Below are positions 24,114-35,060 of a stretch of DNA of 64,000 bases, piece by piece. Numbering within the stretch: position 1 is the stretch's first letter; the number at the start of each line of letters is the position of its first letter. The notes under the pieces are model-generated. The model was not told the DNA's origin. It saw nothing but the letters and a program-made list of their open reading frames with translations, and ran no database searches. A program made the translations under genes and the position numbers. This stretch comes from Megalopta genalis (Eukaryota; Arthropoda; Insecta; Hymenoptera; Halictidae), in the NCBI RefSeq assembly GCF_051020955.1, contig NC_135018.1:12711439-12775438 (forward strand), given 5' to 3'.

Positions 24114-24577
24114 CTCGGTATAGAAAAATGATTGTTTCTGTAGTTCAATTTATTCGGTATTTTCGAATTTATTTATTTCCTTCCTCAGTAGTTTTAATAG
24201 TTGGTAGGTTAATAGTTTGTGTTCTAAGTTTGCCATAAATCCATAAAAATCCATTAAATTATGCATTTCAATTATGAATATAACGCGTGGAAATAATTGT
24301 TCTTTATTTATCTTTTTTGTTTACAACAACTGATGTGAACAGTTTTTCTAAACAATATAATTGGATAAAAACGCACTGATTAACTAAACGCAAAAGATAA
24401 ATAAAGAACAATTATTTCTACGCGTTATATTCATAATTGAAATGCATAATTTAATGGATTTTTATCGATTTATGGCAAACTTAGAACACGAACTATTAAA
24501 ACTACTGAAGAAGGAAATAAATAAATTTATCACATACCTAAGTAATATAAAGAAGAAAATAAACACATTATACCGAG
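24114..24577. repeat. Long fold-back repeat, arms about 190 bp
   Basis: From the centre outwards, left and right arms pair as AAGATAAATAAAGAACAATT, ACGCGTTATATTCATAATTG, AAATGCATAATTTAATGGAT, TTTATGGCAAACTTAGAACA, and more weakly AAACTACTGAAGAAGGAAAT out to CTCGGTATA / TATACCGAG. The loop is about 75 bp (24,317-24,391). The inner arms are nearly identical and the outer 60 bp are well diverged, so similarity falls off outwards. No target duplication seen. Confidence 0.85.
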
Positions 24578-24639
24578 TCCACACTGGATCGAACAGTTCG
24601 CAAGCTATTCCTCGACGAAAATATTAGTGTTCGCATTGG

Positions 24640-24850
24640 AGCTCGCGAGTAGTTTGCAAACTGCTCGAGAACAGTTATAAGCTTGTTCGCTTTGAATGCA
24701 TGTTTAGTGAAAACGCGTTAAATTATTACAAACGCGTCCAGACACGTTCTGAGCTCGCGAGCCCTTTGATGTATCGATTCCCAGGCCAACAGTGTTCGCG
24801 AAGGTGTCGACGCTGTTAGCAAGCATGGCTCGCGAGTTGTCGCGAACAAC
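24640..24850. promoter_or_regulatory. Cluster of TCGCGA palindromes
   Basis: GCTCGCGAG appears three times, and TTCGCGAA and GTCGCGAAC once each, within about 210 bp, just beside the fold-back repeat at 24.1-24.6 kb. It could be a binding-site cluster or part of a degenerate repeat, since TTCGC..GCGAA motifs recur around it. Confidence 0.35.
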
Positions 24851-25944
24851 AATGTGAACCTGGTATTAGGCGAACGGGAAACCGCCAAACCTCCCTCCAA
24901 AGGTGTAACGCAACGTGTGGCTCAGCATAATTTGATAAAACATCTAGATCAGCTAAAACCGTCCAATCTCCACTGTCTCTTAAATTCACGCTGGATCAAG
25001 TGTTTTATAAACATAGATTACCACAGCCTGATAATACGAATTTACTGTAAATAGAGACGCGTGGGCTGTTCGAAAGCGTAGCACGACCAAAAACCAATAC
25101 CACTTTTCCAACGTGTTAATATTATCATTATCATCCATGTGTTAGTGTTGTAGGTTAGAGGTAGGTTAGCGCATAACCGGGATAGAAAATCGACGATACG
25201 TACGAACCAACACCGTCGCTCTTATCTCTCACCGATATCTAGGAATGATTCTTTACATTCTATTATCAAGCCCGAGTAATGTTAAATATTTTGCATGTCC
25301 GATAGTTTGTTCGAGTGGAGACATTTATGGGCACGATATCATCTCATCGGTGCGATTTATCAAACAACGTGATCCAATTTGCTGCAACAATTTCGAACGG
25401 TTTAGCTACCGATGTTCTGGCACAGATCGAGTGTTGTTACAATATCCAGCGCTAAATGGATTGCTATTCACAGGTAATAACCTCATTTCACGACACCGTC
25501 TACGCTCGTTTCCAATGAGGAACAATAATACCATTTTCACAGAATATTTTTCCCACGAAGAACGATGTTCGAATGCAAACGAATTGTGGATGATTCCATT
25601 GAAAGTCCTGTTCTGATTTAGTTTTAACTGTCAGCTGTCCAAATGGATTCTCGTACGATGTATGAGATATTTGCTATTAATGGTACAATAGAGTCTATCG
25701 ATTCAAACTTCTGGACATACTTTATAAATCGGTGGAAACGTCGATGCTTGTTGCATCGACAAAGTTAGGTAACTAGAAATAATTTATTCAGCTTTTTACA
25801 AGTAAGAACTACGAATTTGTATAACTGTTCTTAAAAATATTATCTTGTTCCTAAATATACTATACCTGATAGAATAATTGTTAAAAGAATTATTTGGATC
25901 TATTCTAAAAATCTATTCTAAAAGGATGAAAATAGTACTACATA

Positions 25945-25992
25945 TTATTATTATTATTATTATTAATATTATAATAATTATTATTATTTGCA
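25945..25992. repeat. ATT microsatellite
   Basis: (ATT)n of about 25 bp followed by its complement (ATAATAATT), giving a short self-complementary tract. Confidence 0.85.
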
Positions 25993-27084
25993 AAATGTTA
26001 CTAACATGATTATAATATGAACTTGAATAAAAAAGTTTATCTAAAAATTTCTCAGAGAAACATTCGTATTTTTGTTTTTCTTAAGCAAAATGTTTCTCAT
26101 TGTGGGATATAATCGTTTAATATTGTGAGAATCGATCCTTTTATCTTGCACAAATGTCATCGAGGATCAGATCACCATATTAATTCCAAGAAGAATTCCA
26201 CAATTATCTCAAATAATTATAAAACAAAACGATACATTACTTCGAATAATTAGAAAACAAAATAATACATTATTTAAAATAATATCTCAAACAATGTTAT
26301 TTCAAAAGTGAAAATAATTATGAAATAAATAATACGTTGTTTGCAATAATATTTCAATCAAATGTGCCCAGATCTGTAATGATAGACTTATTTTGTCAAG
26401 AGTATGCTCGTTTCACGGCAACATCAAAAATTATATAAAATCGAAAGAGCCGTTCACATGGAGTGATTGCGAACAGTCGATCGATTTCGGCTAACTCATA
26501 ATCAAGCCCGAATTATCGAGGCTCGGAATTACCATGATTTCGGTGCGTCCTTGTCCAGCACATCCGGCTATCGGAGCACCCGCGTCGACTTTTAATTACG
26601 CGCCGATTTCGTCCCCCTCTCGCTTTCGTTTAGGTCCCACAACGTTAAATAACGATCCTGCGAGAGCCCGGGCAAAGGATCGAATCGAAGCCAACCATGC
26701 CGAAACTTTGCCCAGACTCCTCGAGACACCCCTTTTTCGTCTAGTTGAGTCAAATCGACCGAACATGTTCATCGGCCCCTGTAATCGAGACACGAATCTT
26801 CCGGTCCCCGCAGGTGAAACGCGCGTTACAGAATTTTTAGAGCCACCGGACTGCGACTAGTCGCCCAGAAAGCCGTGATTAATTCGATCCGCTTCGATCC
26901 CATCACCAAAGTCAGCAACCCGAACGTCATGTTTCTATCGTGCTAATAGACGAACTTTAAACGTTTTCAATTCCCGGAGACAACTCCTCGCCATCGTGTA
27001 TTCTTGTTTCTGCTTAGATCTATGGAACACCGATCGTGGCTTCATTCGAGGCTTCGACATTCAATTTCATCGCGTAATCTTAAC

Positions 27085-27150
27085 ACCAAACCTAGTGAGT
27101 CGGTCAAACTGATCGGTTTCATATTTTTCATTTTAAAATTGCTGAAACTG
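27085..27150 (+). mobile_element. Single TTAA-element end, CACTAAACCT family
   Basis: TTAACACCAAACCTAGTGAG followed by the stem-loop TCGGTCAAACTGATCGG. It matches the single end at 8,290 (minus strand) in sequence and spacing. I found no opposite end in the AT-rich DNA downstream. Confidence 0.5.
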
Positions 27151-27179
27151 TAAAGAATCTTTCACAGAAAATAATCGAA

Positions 27180-27345
27180 TCAATATAATATAATAGTATT
27201 ATATAAATATATATAATAATCAATATATATATATCATTCTTATATATATATATCAATATATAAGAATGAATATATATATATATAATAGTATTATATATAT
27301 TATATAATATAATAGTATTATAGTCTTATTATAAATATTGAATAA
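27180..27345. repeat. TA-rich low-complexity tract
   Basis: Runs of ATATAT and repeated ATAATAGTATTATA make several overlapping short palindromes. Slippage-prone simple sequence. Confidence 0.9.
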
Positions 27346-30300
27346 TAACAAATCAATTTAATTTCACAAACAAAACATTTTCTAACGTAGGATTATATTA
27401 TTTCTGTAATCATTCAATATAAACTTCAGTGTTTAACATACAGGATATCCGTTTTATCTGGAAATCCAGAATATCTGGGAAGCTACGAAAGATAGCAAAA
27501 AATGTTCTTACAAAAGTTGTTTTTAATTCTGATGCAGCCTATGCAAAATTTCCGGGACTTGTTTTAACCCTGATAAATACGTAAAAACACACATATTTGC
27601 ACATTGCAAACCTATACATGTTTACGTTTGAAAGAAAACACGCACAGACTTTTAGCGGTATCTAATATCGCATGCAGACTAATAACGACATTGAATAGTA
27701 AGCGGCAGGAGTAAGTGGGACAAAACTGTGCAAAAAAAAAACGAAAGCATCAAGACAAAAGTTTAAATAAGTTAACTGTGAACGGCCCTTAGCCACTTCT
27801 CCGTAAATCTACGAGATGTATTTGTGGACTCCACCTTAAACTGAGCCACATGGCTGTACGCATATACTTTCTAATTATATAGTATCTAGTCGGCATCAGC
27901 TGTGCTCGTTGCCTGACCGAGAAACTCGCGAGGACATCGAGGAAGGCGGATGAAACCGAGGGAAACGTGATTCGCAAATATCCTGCGGACTAATGAAAAA
28001 TCTTCACGCACGTGCACTTGATTCTAGTTATCACAAAAACTCTACTAAATACAACTCGTGGTAGAACTAGGCTCACTATCACTACGGGAAAGTATTTTAT
28101 TCAGATATGATATCTCTAGTTCATGTTCGGAATACTACAAAAATTTTGAATGGTCGAAATAAGAAAATTTCCAACAGCAAATAAACTCACAAATAATGTT
28201 TTTACTTAGAAGTTCAAGACATTTTTGATTAACGACTGTGTTTAACGACTTGCAAGACTTTATCCTTTATCAGTGATCCCATAAACATGACAAAAATTGG
28301 TAATAATTAAAGTGCATAATTCAGCCTTTAATAATTAAACTCCATAAAGAGATATGGAAAATAAAAATTATCTGAGTCAATTGGAGGACATAGGAACGAA
28401 GCACGATTTTCTTTAATATTTTGAATACATTCGAATTAATGAATTGATATAAAAATTAAATGTATAAATTACAATTCAATGGATAAAGTCTTAATACGAA
28501 CTCAGTTGGGTTATTGTTAGTTACATGAAAATAAATTCATACCGTCACAATATTCTCGTAACTTGCTTATACAAATTATTATTTACCTCGGTTTCGATGT
28601 ACAAAAATGGCGCAAAGTTCTGTGTTTCGAGAACTCGAAACTGCTTGAGTTTCGAGGAGTTTCGAGGTTTGGAAATTTGGAATGTCTGATTTTTAGTTAT
28701 CGACATGAGAAGATTAATCACTGAACTGCGAATCTTAATGCAAAATAAAAATTTCTTGCATCAATTGTAAGAAAAGAAAGGAGCGGGGAAGAAAATTGGA
28801 ACGTTCGCGTCTGAAAAAACGAAGTCTCGAAAAGAAAGCGAGCCGTGCGATGGATAATAACGTGAAAGTTAGTATGGTCGGCCCGATGAAACCGCGGCCG
28901 GCGATGTTTGCAAAAAGGATGATAGATACGAGCGTAGAATGCGATTGCACGGGACTAGCAGCGTGCAATAGCAGCGCGCTGTTCACCGGCTACGCATGCA
29001 GCTTCTGTTCGCCACGCGAACATCCGATGCACTTTCCTATTTTTGTGCCGAGCGGTGACCGGCTGATTTCGATAACGGTATACGCAATTATTCCATCAAC
29101 ATTGTTATCCATCCGGCCGAGCTACCCGCGAAGACAGGCAAATTGGGTTCCACGGAACGGACAATTCGCGGGCGAGCTCCCCTTTTTCTCTTTCTAGACG
29201 TTCTCTTTGCCTGCAGGCTGAATTATCCTGCTATTGGTAATAAAGAACCAAACGTGCTACTTCGGCACAACGATACCAGAGTGCTGCGAATTCGAGTCCA
29301 GTGAAATTTAGTCACACCTTGATTGCCAATTCCGCAATGCCAAAGCAATATATTTAATCCTTTGCCGTGCCATTTTCTTCACAGTTATTCATTAGAACTG
29401 TTTCAATTGCAATAATTTCGTAGAAGGGAAAGGAAATTTATATTCATTGTATCCCTATATTTAGGTTAATGTAATACTTTTAATAATTTTTTTAACAAGA
29501 GAACCGAATTGTATACCGACTTAAAAGAACGAGCCTAAATCGTCACAGTACAACAAGGGATTAATGAAATCGAAATTGAAATGTCTGGTTGTCTAGTACA
29601 AAGTAGCCAAAGATACACAGACTCTGTTAACGCAAAATGCATTCGTTATTCTTGTTATTGTTATTATTGAAAAAAATTTATATAGTCAAATTTAAAAATG
29701 AAAGTTACCTAGAGCCTCTTCAATTGTACATTCGTGTTTTTCCAAAATTTCGATGGTATTGTGCGATAAAGTATTTAAAGCGAAACAATTATGAGGACGA
29801 AATGTTAGAAGCAGATCATGCTTATAAATACTTTATATGTGAGATAACATCAAGTACTATCTTTTTGCTCGATTTCCAATCTTGCAATGAACTGGGTGAC
29901 TATCACGTGGCAGCATTATCTTACATCTAGCAGGAAGTGTCTTCGCAAACAAGTACAAGGACGATTAAAAATAAGCCTTTTTGAATACATCTCACAAACT
30001 ATTAAATGCCATGCACAAGTTTTAACACGGCTTTTGGTACTCCATTGAAATTGAGGAAAAAATAAAGCGTAAATAAATTAATTTTTACCGACAAACGCCA
30101 CCAATTAAAAAATGCTTGTGCGAGTAATATACTGTAATCCGAGGTATAATACATTGATATTAGATTTCACACCCAATGTAGTAATACTTAATATCGCCAA
30201 AATTCTGCATGTTTTTCGTACGTAAATGTCGTATGCAACTTGCATATTTATCATGCATAAGCCTCCGCAGCTTAATTGTAATGATCTTTCCGAAACAACG

Positions 30301-30890
30301 ATCCTTGCAATTATCTAGGTAGCGTGGAGGTCAAGCAGGATCACTTGCTGTGACTTCGATAGCGTAACCACAGTGATAGGAGGTCAGTTTCGTGTGGATG
30401 TTAGAGGTCGGTCACATAAAAACGCGGATCGATTGGCGCTTTCGAGGAGAACAGGTTTTTCATAGTTCGCCGTTTCCTAGTTTGTATAACGCCGCTCCTG
30501 TTCCGCGCATAATACTCGCATAGAAACCGCCAACACGATGCGCCTATCATCGCTGCAAACCCGTGAGAAAGGACACGGAAGATCGACGATCGCTTGTAAA
30601 CATCGAGAAGAGTCATGGAAATTTTCGCACGACCCTGATATTTTACGAGCCGGCTCTGAACGCGCGAACGCTGTACCGCGCCCACATATATTAGGTTACG
30701 GAAGAACTTGCGGATTTGAAGTATCAATTTCGAAACATTCGAACTGCTTTGAATCGCGACAGCGGAACCACGGTTATTCAAACGAATGAAGAATAATATG
30801 GCTGTTCGGATAATGGAATAATCGAGGTCACACTACTACGTTATACTATTGAACTGACAAAAAATATACATTGCTTCTGGAACGAGAAAC
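27346..30890. other. No recognisable gene
   Basis: AT-rich with a CpG-rich patch at 28,780-29,200 containing a 133-codon + frame of no known family. Another mixed patch lies at 30,400-30,790. Confidence 0.55.
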
Positions 30891-31000
30891 TGCAGTGGCT
30901 CGCGAAAGTGTTCGAACACCTTTTCAAATAACTTTTTTTTTCAAATTTGACTAAACGACTTGAATTTTTCTGAGATATTGGAAGAACTGGTTTACCAATG
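30891..31000 (+). mobile_element. Tc1-like terminal repeat, single end
   Basis: Starts near 30,893 with CAGTGGCTCGCGAAAGTGTT and continues CGAACACC, the typical opening of a Tc1-like TIR, followed by an A/T-rich leader. The 14-bp core AAGTGTTCGAACACC recurs at 48,284. I found no complementary right end nearby, so this is a solo or truncated end. Confidence 0.6.
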
Positions 31001-33885
31001 TGTTAAAAAATATTTGCGCCAAAGTTGTAATTGGCTGGAGTGGCAAGAAAGAACTTTACTCAACTATTTCGTTAGCTTTGAAATATGTTGTCAAGGACAC
31101 GTCTTTAATTATTTATAGCATACAGTCAGTTGGTATAAAATCTTTTAACACTTAAAATATCGTTTGGACAACTATAGCAATTGGTACACATGAGACGTAA
31201 TTGGAACTGAAATATGACTATTCCTTTGAAGTTGATAATTTAAAATCACGATTATTGTTTCACCAACAAGATATAAAAACTGACTAAAAAAGGGTCGCTC
31301 TCTTGTCTCGAATACTACGTCACATTGGAACACATTAACAGCGCGTAAATATTCTTACGTATTCGTAATTCATGTATTCGTTTGATTCGTCACCACTAAT
31401 TACGAATGGAAACCGTAGACGTGGTTCGGCCTTCAACGATTCATTATCTTCTTTAAATCGTTCGGCCCTTTTTCAGACTGTTCTTTCATTTAACAGAACC
31501 ATTGTGACAAAATAAAGAATCGGTCCATTTCAGACTGCACATTCTCTACATTTAGTTTCTTCGAGGACGTTTTTCGAAACTAACTGCAACGAATGTTGAC
31601 CAAAAAATACACGCCCAATATTTCTTCGAGGTCCATATCACGCTGAAAGCGCACCGGCGAGTGTCATTTGATTGACGTTCCTTGTTAGTGTGCTCGACGA
31701 ATTGACTTGCAAAAACTGTATCTGCCGAAAATATGGAACGCCACTGACATGGCACTCGACAGTCATTTGCGAAGTCTCTCTACTATACTCTCCAATAGCT
31801 TTCTAGCTTGGGTAACGTGGCACACAAATAAATCAATAGCAAGGAACAGTGAAATATGAAAAAAAAAATGGGAACAGTGAAAGTGAGGGCCACCCAATAA
31901 CCTTAACAAATAATGGGAAAGTAATAAATCTGTGAATATATCTCCCTTTAACGCGATACTTTGGACTATAAAGTCTAACTGCCTTCGATATGTCAGGAGT
32001 AAACACGTTTATTGATGCAATAAAACATAGGAAAACCTGCCTATGCTAAAGCTGTGAAATACGGCTGAATGGCTTCTATTAGGATACTTACAAAATACGT
32101 AGATAGAATAATTATGTAAATGTCACGTGTTTAGGCATATGCCTTTGCTGATAGAATAATTAAGAAGGTGGTACAATTTGCATAATATCAACTCAGAATT
32201 GCCGTTGTAAATTGCATATGGAGCTTATTTTTTAATCGTCCGTCTTGGCTGAGATGAAGAAGCTATGAAAAGGATTTGTAGCATTTTCTTACGTGTCATC
32301 CAGCAAACTGATGTTTCCATCTTCTCTAAGAAAAGAAAAACTGGAGTCGTATTTACTATTCAGTTGGACTCGTTTCTGCTCGTCGAACTTTATCGTTCCG
32401 GATCCTCGAAGACAGATGACTTCTGTCGAGATTCCGTAGCGGCAAGAAATTTGCACGAAAAGCAACAGGAGGAGCAACAAAATTGCAGGAAGTTTAACTT
32501 CGTTAAAAGCCTAGGCTTCGGAAGTTCAGCCGTCGGTATTTCGGGGTTGTCGCGAGCACGAACGTTGGCTAACGAGCCATATTCCGTGCTCTCGTCGCCA
32601 TTAAACGCCTTACTTAATGTTAGCAAGGTTCCAACCGGCAAGCACGATCTGAATCTTGGAAAAGTCGCCAGCACGAGTTCGCGATGCTCGCCTCTTGCTG
32701 AATAAGCGGCGGGACTCGCGTGTAACGACTCCAATAACACCGGCCAAATAAATTAAATGTTTCATGCACTCCACAAAACAACAGGTAATTTTTATAAATT
32801 GCGAACTGCACATAAATCTTCGGATTTCGAAAGAACATAGAATCACATAGGTAGACAAATCAGAAATGCTTTTGTTTCAGTTTTCTACTTTCATTAATCT
32901 TAGAATGAGTTACGCGCGATACAGAACGAAATCCTAATAATTCAAATACTATTTATTATTTTCAAAATAGAAGAAAAACCAAAAACTCAATACAAATTTG
33001 TAAAAAGAAATTGTTTTCATTCCTTTATAAAGTACGGCATGAGTTAGAAGGATACGAGAAACTTCAATGTTTTAGTATTTATTTACAAAATTGCAAACAA
33101 ATTAAAAATTTTGTGGGCTCGTCGGTAAATAAGAGGGTTGTTCTAGAGTTAAAAGTGAGGTGTTGGAATAAAATAAAATTATTTGATTTCCGATCAACAA
33201 TAATGCACATTTCTCTTCGCATGTTTAGCATAGGAATGTCCAAGACTCGATTCAATTAGCCCCTCCGGGAAAATGTGTAAAATATCGGTTTTTACATTTT
33301 TTTTAACACTAAATCTATCGACCACTATGAATGATTGACATGTGCTGCTTCATAAGAATAATAAAATTGAATGTACTCAGACACATATTGCAATTATATT
33401 ACAATTGTCATCGTCGTCTGATTTTTGAAATCTATGGATACAGAATTTGAGTGCACTGAAAAATGAGGCAAATAAAGCTGAGTCAACACTGGATCACAGC
33501 AATTCGTCGATTTTAAACCGTCTGACGGTCGATGTTCCGCGACTTATGTGTTAAATGAAACATATGATGGCGAAAAAGCGAGGCAAAATCCTCGACCACA
33601 GAGGTCTTCCGCAGCTGATCTGGAATAGATTCAATTTAGCTAAATCCCGACAGAGAGAGCACTGATCGCGTAATCTCTTCATCTAAATGAACCCGCGGCA
33701 CGAAAATTACCCATTGTAACGGAGGCTATTTTTCTTGCACTTCAAAACCCGGTGTATAATGGAAAGAAATTCGCACGGGCGAAGTGGAGGAGTTTGTTCT
33801 ATGCGATCATAACGTAGCGTGTATACCGCGCGACTCAAAAGTAGCAACGGGAACGTTCCCGCTGTCTCAAGCTGAGACTTTATAC
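31001..33885. other. No recognisable gene
   Basis: A 146-codon + frame (32,265-32,705) overlaps several minus frames in a CpG-richer patch; no domain recognised. The remainder is AT-rich. Confidence 0.55.
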
Positions 33886-34361
33886 TATTGGGTTGGCAAC
33901 TAAGTAATTGCCGATTTGTTCAAAGAAATAAAAAATTTTTCTTTACTTGGAACGAAGTTTAATCTGTAATGTATTTTCCATTTTGTTCGATGACCTTTTG
34001 CCATCTCTCTGACAACTTGAAAATTCCACGCTCGTAGAAAGTCTGATGCTTTTCGGCCAAAAACTGAGTTAAGTGAGATTTTACAGCGTCGTCATCGTTA
34101 AAAGTTTTACCACGAAGGGAGTTGTCCAGGGATCGAAATAAGTGGTAATCCGATGGCGCGAGATCAGGGCTATATGGTGGGTGTAACATCAATTCCCAAC
34201 GAATATCCATCAATTTTTGCCGAGTGGACAAATACGTGTGTGGCCTAGCATTGTTCTGGTGGAAAATGACACCTTTACGCTTGACCAATTCTGGTCGCTT
34301 TTCCTTGACCGCTGTATTCAATTTGTCCAGTTGCTAACATTCGCGGATAATAAAAAATAAC

Positions 34362-34408
<47 letters not shown>

Positions 34409-34498
34409 TTTATAATATAACATTTACGGATATCATAAAAATGGGAGTGAGAGACATGTATAACTGAAGTCGGCAATTACTTAGTTGCCAACCCAATA
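33886..34498 (-). mobile_element. Mariner element, internally deleted, TA target duplications
   Basis: The terminal inverted repeat TTGGGTTGGCAACTAAGTAA begins at 33,888 and its complement ends at 34,496, both flanked by TA. At 609 bp it is about half a normal mariner (~1.3 kb). The 5' part of the transposase gene is gone: the TIR and leader run through an (ATT)n tract at about 34,362-34,408 and then join directly to the transposase C-terminus. Orientation is minus, opposite to the copy at 10,112. Confidence 0.93.
33959..34321 (-). pseudogene. Mariner transposase, C-terminal remnant (120 aa)
   Basis: Mariner transposases cut and join DNA at TA sites using a D,D34D catalytic triad. This open frame keeps the last third: residues 18-28 (VIFHQNNARPH) and 48-63 (HPPYSPDLAPSDYHLF), ending in a natural stop. 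The first catalytic Asp lies in the deleted part. The second is replaced by Asn (residue 23, HQNN where the family and the 10-kb copy have QDN). The third, Asp58, is present with exactly 34 residues between positions 23 and 58. The Met at 34,321 falls inside what was an internal part of the frame, so it is not the native start. The product cannot be catalytic. Confidence 0.9.
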
Positions 34499-34651
34499 GA
34501 AAGGTATTTGTTCTGGAATCGGATCATCCCCTTTGACTTTCATTGCAAACAACACAAACAAATAAATTCGGAGGGCGAAATGATAGCATAGTCATAAAAT
34601 TTATATTTATAATTAGTGTAAAAAGAAAACATAGATGTTTATATGTTAATA

Positions 34652-35060
34652 TTAATAGTATGTACATCCGCCTTTGTTCTCGATTACCTCAATCATTCGC
34701 TTTGGTAATGATTTATATAAACGTTGGATTGTATTTTCAGATAAATTGTTCCATTCCGCGATAATGGATTTTTTTAGCTCCTCTATGCACGGTATCGTCT
34801 TCCATTTTTGTAAACCTCTCCTGCAAGCTCTCCCTAACAATTCGCTAAAATATTTCAATCAGGAAAGCATGCAGGCCATGGTAAAGAGATAAATATATTT
34901 TCTTGTTCAAAATACGTTTGTATAACTTTTGCATAAAATTTTCAACAGATATATTTCTTATCGGTCATCGTTCCCTTCGAATAGGTGAAAATAGCCTTAA
35001 CATTGGAGATCTAACTATACAAAATTTAACTATAAAAAAGGTAATGACATTGTTTAAATT
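34652..35060 (-). pseudogene. Tc1-type transposase relic
   Basis: Reading down the minus strand, fragments of a Tc1-family transposase appear in order: a degenerate stretch near 35,040-34,960, VIQTYFEQENIFISLPWPAC with the following FPD near 34,880, then after a frameshift the C-terminal helices (AEWNNLSENTIQRLYKSLP) and KGGCTYY-stop at 34,652. WPA.SPD followed by EW...LY.S.P.R...VI..KGG is the classic Tc1 tail. The third acidic residue and its ..LNPIE context are damaged at the frameshift near 34,858. No terminal repeats were recognised. It lies 150 bp from the mariner copy. Confidence 0.8.

Noticed and set aside
33300..33555. TTAACACTAAATCTATCGACC near 33,306 with CGGTCGATG..GTGTTAA near 33,526 as another TTAA element
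   Set aside because: The sequences next to the two TTAA sites do not form an inverted pair beyond GTG/CAC; the shared TCGACC is too short and misplaced.
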